DNA of 64,000 nt from Marchantia polymorpha subsp. ruderalis (Eukaryota; Streptophyta; Marchantiopsida; Marchantiales; Marchantiaceae). The notes beneath the pieces are model-generated. The model did not search any database. It saw nothing but the letters and a program-made list of their open reading frames with translations, and had not been told where the DNA came from. The translations under genes and the position numbers were made by a program. The stretch spans positions 23,786,001 through 23,850,000 of the forward strand of contig AP031354.1 of NCBI GenBank assembly GCA_037833965.1, read 5' to 3'. Of the stretch, positions 36,092 to 46,662 are shown one piece after another (the first letter of the stretch is position 1; the number at the start of each line of letters is the position of its first letter).

Positions 36092-39000
36092 CTATGCCTC
36101 TACACCTTTCGGGGCCACACCCGAAAGAAAGCTTCCCAACAATCTTTGATCCCACACCATTCCAGGGAGCTGCAAGGAACACATTCTCAATCATCAGAAT
36201 TGCTACACTGATCTGATCTGTAGTCTAGACTATATACAATGATAGGTTGCACAGTCTTGTTATGCTGCTGAGAGGTGACACAAGTGCTAGACATTTCTAT
36301 CTGACATATCATCATGGGGTTATGATCAAGTGAACTTATAAAAGATCTCTTATGTTCTTGGAGTAGCAATGGAAAAAAAGGTGGAAGCGAGTTCACCTTT
36401 TCCCCGAAGAAGAGTTTTGTATTGTTGGCAATCGACTCGATAAACCGCAGCTCCAGATACTCCGGTGTGAGTTTCAGCTTGTTGGCCTCAGCCTCTCTCA
36501 AAACCCTGCCATTGGAAATTACTCAGAAAGTAGAGAAAAACTAACAGTATATTATAAACCAAATCTAAATATACTCTATGCTCTCCTGTAACACTTTCAC
36601 CTTGTGACCTTTACGTAGAATATGAAGCAAGTGACAAACATAAACGAGAGGTCATTATCCATTAAAAGATTCCACTTATCTGGCTAACTGCAAAATCGAT
36701 GTGACTGCAAGAAGGGACGCACAAGCTACAAGAGACACAAAATATACCCCACATGATCCATTCAAGGTGACTGACGCTGTGACAAGTACGCTAGGTGCCA
36801 AACCTGTAATAGTTCGCATCAGCGAGACTCTTTTCCCGTGCAAGGTACATTTCATCTTCTATTTTTTGCTGCCGCATGATGCTCTCCTTTTCCATGACAC
36901 GTTGCTGCATCAAAATTGCACTAACTTGGGCATCTTTCTCCGCGTCTGTGACTGCTCTTTTCTTCAATGTTTCAGCCTCCTTCTCAGCCACCTTCTGCTT
37001 CTCTACCGCAATCATCACCTTCACCAAACATCCTTCAGGATTTCAGTCGTGGAGTTCCGAAAGACACACCTCACGTCCTTTTTGCGGTGCAGCTCAATCA
37101 TCTTCCAGCCACAGGCGTTGTTTTATAACATCTTCTTTAAAACCAGAGCCTACCTCTACGAATACGTAGGCTAAGATGGATACGGATGGTGATGGCAGAC
37201 TAGGTTGCCAGTGAAGGAAAGTGGAAGTAAAAACAAAAAACACAGCTGAGGTGATGTACTGACCTTAGTGCGTTCTTCCTCCATTATTTCATAGTTACGT
37301 GCAATAGAAGAAGGTATCTTTGGCTTTGTCACTCTTACGCCAATGATCTCAATGCCTGGAGCATACCGGGTACAGTCACGCTGGATGGCTTCTTTCATAG
37401 TCTCATCTATCTGTTCATCAGCAAAGGCGAAGTTAAGAGAAGCAAATCTCTTGATCTTAACGTTATACTAGAACTTTCCCTCTACATAACCTTTGCTCCT
37501 GAGGTGCACTTAAAGACATAAATCCTTGTTCATTCGAGAGAATCTTCCAACCATGGAATAGGATATAAAATACAGTGCTCCAGTGGCTAAGCTCCAGTGA
37601 ACCAACCTAAGAATACACTACGAATGCTATGCTACTATGATTTGTGTACTCATGAAAAGATAGACCAAGAACTGACAGCTTTCTCTCTAGATGAAAGGAT
37701 AACCAAGTACCTGATCGAACTGATCAATGTAAACTTCCTGAAGCGAATGAGAGCTGCAAAATTGGTTGATCTCGTGGTGGATTTTATCGTAAATCCATGT
37801 TTTGTCATAACTAACACCATAATTGAGGATGGTATCATACACATACTCTCTGTTCAGCCGATTAACCACCTGCAGGGAGAGGGCAACAATGTTACTGCAC
37901 TTTTCTCCACCTGTTAGTAAGGACCACGTGATAAACACAAGCCTCTCAACCCCAACGGCTGCATCTTGAATCGCATGTATCTTTAGGGTCCAAAGAGAGA
38001 AATGTGTATGTCCTTTGAGAGCGTACCGTTCTCAATTTTAAATCATGTGAAACTTTGACGGTACGATCAAACTTAAGCTCATGCATCTTTGTACCAAGTA
38101 TGAAAGACTTAAATCTTAACCCAGTACTCTGCATGTGCTTCCATCTCTAAATACCTCAATTTTCTCGAAATATATCATTACTCCTCCCTTGGTACCGCAC
38201 GGTATGTCTTTTACCTGGCAGCAAACATCACGATAGAAGGATATATTGTAAATTTCTCAGATGGAAGAGAAATAAAAATCTAGATCTATTTTTTTATTGT
38301 TGGACGTCCATATGAGGTGCTTCAATGATGATGAACAAACAAAAGACGGAACAGAACCAACTACATTTTGCCTTCTTCTTCGACGGCGGATTTTTCACAA
38401 AGAATGAAGCTGGACTCAGGTACCCCACGGTTACTTTCTTTTTTAGTGTCGGCGGTTTGGGCTGATGTGATTCATATTGAGGTATTTGCACTGTTCTTTA
38501 CAGCCTTGTGTGCCGTTGATAAGTGACTTTATTCTTTCATCTTCTCCTTTCGCCAAGTATATGTGTTGTGAGTATCATGCACATGTTGATTAATAGCCCT
38601 TCTCTGTTTTCATGAGAACATTATTTGTTGTGATAGGTTCTAGGTTAATAACAGCAATGTCTTTAATAGAGGTGCATTAGTCAGCTGAACATCACCAAAG
38701 CCTCACGAGTATGCATTGAGTAGCCTGTGTAGTCAATTCCAAGGCAACATCCACACACAGTATAGCGATGTCTTGTATAAATCAGACTGAAAACCCTTTG
38801 TGTCGTTTGACATGATCAGGTTGATTGGGTTCATGAACGTTTAATTACCCCAAACCCCGTCCGTCTTTGCTGAAGTGGTTTGTAAACAAAAGATGGTAAT
38901 GAAAAATCAATTTTGAACTAGTTAGTTGACAGGGGCGTCATGAACAAGTTCCTGGGAATGATGAGGACCATACAAAAAATCATAACATACTATCTGCATT

Positions 39001-39685
39001 ACAAACCATCATAGTGTGGGAAAAAAAAGTAACTGTACCTGGTCTGTCTGAATTGTAACCTGAATCGGTTCATAACGGGTCAAGAAAGGCATCATCAAGT
39101 GGAAACCTGCAGAATTACAAAGAGGCCATATTCGTGATCTATCAGCTCGTGAGGTGAAACTGTGTCCTTCCTAGAGTACTTTCACAAGAATGGCGTTACG
39201 AACGAGATATGGAATACGAAATAGTACCTGGTCCGGAAATCGTCTTCAACAGTGCTCCACCACGCCAATAAACCCCAACGTGCCCTTCAGGAATTTGGTG
39301 CACGATCCCAAAATTGGTTCCGGCAATACTGATAGGAATGAGGACCTTGACAAGTACAAATTAAAACACATCGTGTTCCGATATCAGTAGCTGATGCCGG
39401 AAATTGAGCAATTTTCCTCAACTTGCCTGAATAGTCCGAACCAAGGGGCTCGTCAGTCACAAAAAATCGAAGGATTACGGATACAAGAGGCAAAACCCTT
39501 CCATCCGCTGAAAAGGTGTTGAACTGGACGATCGTAGGAATCAAGCTCGAAACTGAAGACGAGTGTATACTCACGGCGAAAATGAGACCCAAGACGGAGA
39601 TTAATGTGGGCAGCGGATTGGCTTCCACTGCATTGGGCCTCATTGTGGGAGGCCGCGCTGTTGTTCCGGGACCGGCAGTATTCAT
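36092..39685 (-). CDS. Erlin-type SPFH domain protein (9 exons)
   Basis: The gene encodes an ER-membrane SPFH (band 7) protein of 354 residues. Animal erlins form ring oligomers in ER lipid domains and support ERAD of IP3 receptors; plant members are little studied. Exons on the minus strand are 39685-39575, 39345-39228, 39106-39039, 38214-38155, 37869-37711, 37410-37264, 37018-36804, 36505-36397 and 36169-36092, all with GT..AG ends and matching phases. Residues about 27-46 form one N-terminal membrane segment ([20 protein letters not shown]), built across the first splice. [18 protein letters not shown] opens the SPFH domain. Later blocks are [47 protein letters not shown] and the erlin-specific [14 protein letters not shown]. 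The coiled-coil stretch [14 protein letters not shown] lies near 231-244. The start is the first in-frame ATG; Met15 is an alternative. Confidence 0.95.
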
Positions 39686-40871
39686 TGCTCTTGCGGCTGC
39701 CGCGGCTGTTCACTACTTCTTCCACAGACCGGATGAATACGCCTCTTTCCTCCGTTGATCTCCTCCTCCTCCTCCTCTTGATACTGGAACCTAGAGCCAG
39801 TTCCGTCAATCAAGCTCTTCCCGGGACTCCTGCTGCAAGAAAAAGAAGACGAGCAGGGCCAAAACAGAAACGAATTTATCAACATGCGTTCGCTTACATT
39901 CCAATTCTCCTGCTCCTTCCGAGAAGAGCATATGACTCAGCCAGCCACCCATCCCCCACCACCCGGGAAAGAAGAGAGAGACAGACAGAGAAAGTCACGC
40001 TGAAGGAGAAGAGGGGAAAATCGCATATCATCCCGAAGTCCCTGCTCCCCGGCCCGAGCACACGTCTCACTACAGTCAATGCCCAGAACATTAAGATGAA
40101 AGCATCTCGCCTGAACAATACGAGCAGGTCAACGGCACCCTCCCTCGCTCTAGTCCAAATTTCTCTCCATCCCCGCCTCCCCTCGCCCTTGTCCCTGCTG
40201 CTTATAGACAAATAGCCCTGTACATCACCATCTAAACCTCATCTCCTCTCATCGATCCGCACCTTTGCAATCAAGCAAACAATCCAGTCTTTCATCAGCA
40301 TCAACAACATCATCAACCCGCATCTAGCTGCCGCCCGGCTCACCAATTTCCTCTCCAGTACTTACTTTCTTTGTTTCCTTGGTACCCAATTTCTCCCTCG
40401 GTTTGCTGGGCTTTGCTTTCCTGATTGAGAGCACTCGAACCCCAACAGCCCCCCTCCCTCCTCCTCCGATATTCACGGCTGGAGAAATATGCCGAATCTC
40501 CGGCCCCGGCCCCAGCCCCCAGTCCTGCACATCCTCTAACTTTCTTCTTGACTGCAGAAGGTCAGCTACGGCAAACTGTCGAGAGTGGATGATCCAGTGC
40601 TTTGTCCAGTAGCTCAATCAGGGCATGGCAAGCCTCCAAAAGGGCATCATCCCATCCTCTCACGATCTTTCAGGCATAAGTGCCCAATCTGCATAGTGCT
40701 CTTGTCCTGCCTGCCCTCATAATCAATTCCCGTTTGTCCTTTGGTGTATACTTAAAGCCTTGGCTGTGGCCTAGAGTAGAGTAGGGCCTTGCGGCCTCCT
40801 GCTGCCTTCTGCTTACGGAAGGAGGGAGGGAGGGATGGAGGCCAACGAGCATCGAGCGAAACCCGCGACAG

Positions 40872-40896
40872 GAGAAGAAGAAGAAGAAGAAGAAGG
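40872..40896. repeat. GAA trinucleotide run
   Basis: GAAGAAGAAG units are repeated about eight times in the region upstream of the erlin gene. Confidence 0.9.
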
Positions 40897-42219
40897 GTTT
40901 CAACTTCCTTTTGGCCTGCCTATCTGCCTCCCTCCCTCTCTGGGCCCTTCCAATGAACCCAGTCCTTGTTTCATTGTCCTGTAAGCAGCAGCTGCTTCTG
41001 CTGCTACTGTCGAGAAGAAGACCGGTCCCATGCACTCGAGTGCATCGGGAGTCCCGAGCTCGGACGTACTTGGGCTTTAAGTCCTCTCTGCCCTTCTTAT
41101 TCCCAACTCTCGGGTTCTGGCGCTGGAGTCAGCTCAGCTGCCTCGGCAGAAGGCGGAAAGCAGAAGCTACCAGAGCTCAGCAACCACAGGCAGCAGTACA
41201 GAGATTAAAAAACATTAAATTAAGAAATGTTCATCCCCGATGGACCCATGAGACTGTCATGAGCTCCCTCCTGGCTTCATCTGTGCTCATCCTTAGTATA
41301 TTGGAGAAGACCAATTTGGTCACCCGTGGCCAAGAATGTGTGGCTTGTTTGGGCGGTCTGGCCTGGGCTGGGCCGGGCTGGGCTTACCACGCAGAATCCG
41401 GGAGTTGGGAAGAATCCGAAGCTTGACCACTCGCTTGTTCCTCCGACAGGCTACACGAACTTTTGCCGTGCCTGCCCTCGTGCGGATCGATGGATAAAAC
41501 ATGCCCGTGCCTAGCTCGGGATCCTGTCCCTGTCGTACACATGTCAGCACCCGAGGTCTCTAGCTCGCCTCTCTTCTCTGATCATGACGTCTGTCGGCCT
41601 GGACTCAGACTCCGGAGCTATGGAGCTCGGCTTTAACTACTTTTTCCAGGATCGCACCTACTCTCGAGCTCTTATGGCTCGCTCTAGGCTCTGGAGCAGA
41701 GCAGAGCGAGGCCTCGCCATTGCCCAACGGAATCATCAGTCTCAGTTCAGTCTTCGCCCTCATCTGAGATGTACTTCCTTCCTTCCTTCCCTCCCTCCCT
41801 ACGTCCTCTGGAATTACTGTATTCCAAAGCTCATCCCAAAGTGCATTCATACATCAGTCTGTACTTTGCTTCCCCGTCACTGTCGTCATACATTGGACCG
41901 TCACAGCATACGTCAAGGACTCTTCCCTTCCCTTCCCATATTGCGACAGTCCAGTCCAGTCCTGTCCACTGCTGTACTGAAAACAGTCAAAATTGAAATA
42001 CAGTCAAATCAAGTCTCTGAAGACTAGAGAGCCTTGTGGCATTCTTGATCTGATTCTTGATATTGCCACGGTACGATGCCTTCGGAACTGGAGTTAGGTG
42101 TGAGCTTGAAAAGCTGGAAGGGAAAAGAGGAGAGCACTCGGGGATGGCAGTTGGCTCGAGTGGACCAACTAACTGCGCACTGGGAACAGCCGCATCCACT
42201 AGTAGCTGAGAGACTTAGT

Positions 42220-42241
42220 TAGCGAGCGAGCGAGCGAGCTA
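42220..42241. repeat. AGCG tetranucleotide run
   Basis: AGCGAGCGAGCGAGCGAGCT, flanked by TTAGC and TAGCG. It is a short perfect microsatellite. Confidence 0.9.
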
Positions 42242-43920
42242 GCGTTGAAGGGCAAATGGAAAGCTTGTAGCCAGATCAGATAAGTTCAGATTGGACAATA
42301 TGCAGTCGGTGAGCTTGATCCGGCCGGGCGGCAAGACCGCCTCGAAGAACATCAATAAAGAATTGACCTCGAGCTCGATAAAGTGCAGCGACTTGTCTTC
42401 TTCTTCGACCTTTTCGACAAATACATTCAATCATTCAATTATTATTTCGGTGACGTGCTTTGCAAGTCGGCAGGAGTGCGCTTCTACATATTAGGGCACA
42501 CTGCGCGCATGCTGCACACCAGTGTCGCCGCGCGACTGCGCAGGATGGAATCCGATTGTGTCAAGGGGACGATCGAGGCTTTAGACTTCAGTGAAGCAAA
42601 CAAACGATCCGTAGAATTAGGGCACTGGCGAATTTCCCGTCGTTGTTCTTCGGCGTCATCATGATCGGAGCATCTTTAGTACAGCGAGAATCCGAGCGCT
42701 GGCAGCGAGGCCGAGGCCGAGGCCGAAAGCATCACTTTATCGAATGTCTAACTGCACGCGAGGGACTCGGGACTCCATTTCGTGTCTCCTTTCGAGACTG
42801 CTGGGCGCCCGTAGGACTTCGCCCTCGGGACCGATGGATCTCGAATGCTTCGGGAATCATCCCGGCAGCGAACAATGTACTAAGACATCGGGCGCATGTT
42901 TTCAGTCCATGCAGATGGACCGGTTCAGCCTGTCCGCCGGTTTCCGTCATCTACGTTAACGAATGAAGGCCGATGGATGGGCTTTAGCAACATCACCTCG
43001 CAACGGCTTGCTGGCGGTTTTCCTTCCCGGTAATGGGATGAAGACTTAATATGAAGACTTCGCTGAAAAACGCGAGGCCCATAATTCCAATAAGCAATTT
43101 TAATTAAATAAATAAAACAGCCGGATATTGCAAGGTCCGGGAGAGTAGAGCTTGAGCTTTCACCATTTCACTCGACATTAATAAAAAAATTTTGATATGC
43201 GAATGCAAAACACGAAATTCCCATGGCAAAAAAATTAAAAATAAAATTAACCCCAAAGACGACGATGAACTATTTCGATTCGCGTCTCCATTTTCGCCGA
43301 AACGAGCCGCAATCTCCAGAAGTGGATTGGTCACCCGTGGCCATCGCGGGTGAACGTGTTGACTGCCTCTCCACTCACTTCATCCGGGTTCGGGTTCTCA
43401 GTCCCTGCGCTCGTCCGGGTCTCGAAGCAGACCCTCGTCCAGGTAGATGGAAGTGTCCTTCGTGCAAGACCTCAAGACTTCATGAGGACCTCAAGCAGAC
43501 CCTCCTCCCGGCGGACGTGGACGAGGACGGCAGCGGACGCGTGCTTATCCGATTCAGCTGGGGCAGGCGACACGTAAGAAGCGCGAGCACATAGTCCTCG
43601 TGCAGTTCACGTGACTCGAGCCGCTGCCTCATGCCGCTGCCTCACTCTTGTCCGTTGGCTGGCGCCCAGGGTTTCGAATTCGAGCGCGCGGCCCGTTCAG
43701 ACTCCACTGCTCAAATGCGCGGCGTCTCCTGGCGAGAATCAAGAGAGCTCCGGACGACGATGGCGCAAGAAGACGAGGTCCCGTCGCGGGGCGCCAACGG
43801 GGTCGCGCCGAGGACCTAATCTGCTCGAGGCTACGGGGAATTAAGCGCCCGAGGCAGAGGCAGAGGAGGAGGATCGCGAACGAGGACGAGGTCGAGATCG
43901 TCAGCGCTAGAGGGGCAGCG

Positions 43921-45180
43921 ATGGGGCGCAGGGTTGGCATCGTCGCGGCGCTGGTGTGCGCCTTGTTGTGGGGCTGTTGTATCGAGGCGCAGGCGCTTGG
44001 GGGCGGCGCAGGAGAGGATGGGGCAGGGCGTGGGAGGCTGGGGCTGGACAACGGGCTGGCGCGGACGCCGCCGATGGGCTGGAACAGCTGGAATTTCTTC
44101 AACTGCTTCATCGACGAGACGGTGATCTTCGAGACGGCGAGCGCGCTGGTGTTCACGGGGCTGGCCGACCTCGGCTACAACTACGTCAACATCGACGACT
44201 GCTGGGCCGAGCTGGAGCGCGACGCGCACGGCAACCTGGTGCCGAGGGCGGCGACCTTCCCGTCGGGGATTAAAGCGCTGGCCGACCACGTCCACGGGCT
44301 GGGGTTGAAGCTCGGCATCTACTCGGACGCGGGCTTCTTGACCTGTCAAAAGCAACCGGGATCGCTCGGTTACGAGATTCAGGACGCGCGCACCTTCGCC
44401 TCGTGGGAGGTCGATTACCTCAAGTACGACAACTGCTACAACGACAAGAGCCGCCCCGAGTCCCGGTACCCGGTGATGCGCAACGCGCTGAACGCGAGCG
44501 GGCGCGCCATCTTCTTCTCCATGTGCGAGTGGGGCAAGGACGACCCGGCGACCTGGGCTGCCCCCGTGGGCAACAGCTGGCGCACCACGGAGGACATCCG
44601 CGATACGTGGCGCAGCATGACGAAGATCGCCGACGAGAACGATCGCTGGGCGTCCTTCGCTGGCCCCGGAGGGTGGAACGACCCGGACATGCTCGAGGTC
44701 GGCAATGGCGGCATGTCGCTGGACGAGTATCGATCGCATTTCAGCGTCTGGGCTCTCATGAAGGCCCCTCTGCTCATCGGCTGCGACGTGCGCAACATGT
44801 CGGCCGAGGTGCTGGCAATTCTCTCGAATAAGGAGGTGATCGACGTGAATCAGGACTCTCTAGGCGTGCAGGGCCGGCGAGTTCTCAGATCGCCCGTCTG
44901 GTGGCTGGGCAACAATGTGCAGGTCTGGTCGGGCCCTCTCTCCGGCGATCGCACTGTGCTTCTGCTTTGGAATCGGAGCAAGAAGGCCTTCAACATCAAG
45001 GCCTCGTGGTCCGACATCGGCCTCCCGAGTGGCACCCCCGTCACCGTCCGGGATCTGTGGAAGCACGAGACCTGGGACGGCAATTCGGTCGACGAGATTG
45101 AGGTTAAAGTGCAGGGCCACACGAGCCAGATGTTCATCTTGACTCCTCTCTCCCGGACTCCCCGTGTGAGCTCCAGCTGA
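43921..45180 (+). CDS. Alpha-galactosidase, GH27, intronless
   Basis: This encodes alpha-galactosidase, which removes terminal alpha-1,6-galactose from raffinose-family sugars, galactomannans and galactolipids, in the apoplast or vacuole. The 419-residue protein begins with a signal peptide ([17 protein letters not shown], cleavage near AQA at 25). The GH27 barrel starts at [15 protein letters not shown] (47-60). Key residues are YVNIDDCW (88-95), nucleophile Asp170 in LKYDNC, and acid/base Asp225 in RTTEDIRD. The 55-residue gap and RxxxD motif equal those of the rice enzyme (130/185). [14 protein letters not shown] follows. Possible N-glycosylation sites are Asn192, Asn292 and Asn351. There are no introns, although known plant homologues and the neighbours here are intron-rich. 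Third positions are very GC-rich. The frame extends upstream to an ATG at 43648, but only the 43921 start exposes a signal peptide. Confidence 0.95.
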   Translation: MGRRVGIVAALVCALLWGCCIEAQALGGGAGEDGAGRGRLGLDNGLARTPPMGWNSWNFFNCFIDETVIFETASALVFTGLADLGYNYVNIDDCWAELERDAHGNLVPRAATFPSGIKALADHVHGLGLKLGIYSDAGFLTCQKQPGSLGYEIQDARTFASWEVDYLKYDNCYNDKSRPESRYPVMRNALNASGRAIFFSMCEWGKDDPATWAAPVGNSWRTTEDIRDTWRSMTKIADENDRWASFAGPGGWNDPDMLEVGNGGMSLDEYRSHFSVWALMKAPLLIGCDVRNMSAEVLAILSNKEVIDVNQDSLGVQGRRVLRSPVWWLGNNVQVWSGPLSGDRTVLLLWNRSKKAFNIKASWSDIGLPSGTPVTVRDLWKHETWDGNSVDEIEVKVQGHTSQMFILTPLSRTPRVSSS

Positions 45181-45325
45181 CACTCGCTGCCGGACTCGAA
45201 CTGGAATGCGTTTTAGTTCTGCTGCTGCCGCCCTCTTTTAGCACCACTGCTGTAAAAAGTGTTTGCTTTACGTCTGTACAGTGGATGTATATAAGACTGC
45301 CCATATCAATCTCATCACGGATGTA

Positions 45326-45331
45326 AATAAA
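45326..45331 (+). terminator. Poly(A) signal of alpha-galactosidase
   Basis: AATAAA lies 146 bases after the stop codon, following a TGTAAATAAA context. This is a typical position for a plant near-upstream polyadenylation element. Confidence 0.6.
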
Positions 45332-45835
45332 ACTCTCTGAACTTTTTGCACCGAAGTTTGCCCGCCCGCTGGATCGTCTGAGTCCCTGCTGAATTGGGAA
45401 GGTCTTCGAAATGTCATTTGCAAAGGTAGGTCGTGTCTTTTATGGAGCTGTGGAGTTCTGAAGGTTGTCCAGTTTTATCCTCACTGTTGGGCTGCAGACT
45501 GTGATCGGCGAGTAGGAAGCCGAGTTTCAGTCAATTATGAAACGTAAGGGATCGTTTAAGTGGAGCAATTTTGCTCGGCAGCTCGTTTGCATTTGTTCAG
45601 ATCGAGATACAAAGTCTCTGCTGTGAGCCTCTCGAAGTGAGCTGAAAGACTTTGGACAGTCCAATCACTGATCGTTGCCACCTGTACCGAATTTCGGGGG
45701 TACCGCCGAAGGTAGATGGTGTTGAAACTTCCAGGAATTTCACCCTGGCCTTATATAACTACACGAGGGCTTAGTGATGAAGAATTCTTGATGGATGACA
45801 CGACGTCATTATGGAGCGACAGTGTGCGTTCGGTC

Positions 45836-45839
45836 AAAA
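45836..45839 (-). terminator. Pol III terminator of the tRNA
   Basis: Read on the minus strand, TTTT follows the tRNA 3' end by five bases, the usual RNA polymerase III stop signal. Confidence 0.75.
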
Positions 45840-45844
45840 GCTCA

Positions 45845-45917
45845 TGGAGATGCGGGGACTCGAACTCCGTACCTCTCGCATGCGAAGCGAGCGCTCTACC
45901 AGGTGAGCTACATCCCC
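45845..45917 (-). tRNA. tRNA-Ala (anticodon CGC)
   Basis: This 73-nt intronless nuclear tRNA decodes GCG. On the minus strand it has acceptor stem GGGGATG/CATCTCC with discriminator A at 45845. The A box is TAGCTCACCTGG, the anticodon stem-loop is CTCGC-TTCGCAT-GCGAG, and the B-box/T loop is AGTTCGAGTCC. The GGGG start and absence of encoded CCA fit a eukaryotic nuclear alanine tRNA. The acceptor G-T pair that marks alanine tRNAs (G3-U70) is present as the third pair. It sits between the convergent alpha-galactosidase and GDPD genes. Confidence 0.97.
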
Positions 45918-46662
45918 GATGCATAGGATGCATGAAGACAGCCATATAAGGCTGGGAAGAGCTGAAGAACTGGAATTGACGTGCGACATCGTGAAGTTTT
46001 GCCGCCAAGAGAATCTGCGCTGCACACCACGGATGAGCAAAATTCTACTCTTCTTGACCGCCTTGAGGAAATATCCCGCCTTGACCTATGAATGTAACGA
46101 AAAATTACGCCGATTAATATATTTCTTATTATGTCAACCGACTACTCGACCTTAGTGGCACGATTTGAAAACACTGCAGCGCTTCGGTGCCAGGTATCGT
46201 TCATGGTTCCATCTTCACGGACTGAGCTTCAGATTGGGTTTCATCAATCTCTTTAAGTGTTCATAAAACATATTTACAGTCTCCCCGTACCGACTTCGAG
46301 GGGAGTCCGAGTTCACTATCATCCTACTTCACGTTGGGAATTCAACTTTATCTGAGTGAGCTTACACTTCTACATCAGGTGACAATCTTCGATCTCCAAT
46401 CGGCTGTACGAATATTTTGTACGGAGGATTGATATACGCTCCAACAATATTCTTTACCCAAAAGAGTGTGTACCACTATGTAATTATTCTCACGAACGGA
46501 AACATTTCCCATATATGATATTCATGGTTCCGAACATGAGTTGAATGCGCCTGTAATAAATTGCTTTTGAATAATAAAGAACATAACATGTATAAAAACC
46601 CTTTCCTAGTACACTATTACTTCCTGTTGATCCACTTTATTATGATACAATATCTAGTATGT

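Larger units (their letters stand above)
39686..43640. promoter_or_regulatory. Upstream/intergenic region between erlin and alpha-galactosidase
   Basis: The left part (39686 to about 41000) is CTC- and GAA-rich and is the likely promoter/leader of the minus-strand erlin gene. The right part leads to the plus-strand alpha-galactosidase. Repeats inside are a GAA run at 40872-40896, a 16-bp perfect palindrome at 41030-41045 and CTTCC units at about 41773-41800. No frame between them carries a recognisable domain. Confidence 0.4.

Noticed and set aside
42297-42664. Plus-strand frame with VFFFDLFDKYIQSFNYYFG
   Set aside because: It briefly looked like an exon of an alpha-solenoid protein such as a retromer subunit. 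The match is too weak and no adjacent exons or splice sites support it.
43831-44739. 302-codon minus-strand frame over alpha-galactosidase
   Set aside because: It is a shadow of the GC-rich GH27 coding sequence. The composition is dominated by Arg, Val, Ala and Pro, and the plus-strand protein is unmistakable.
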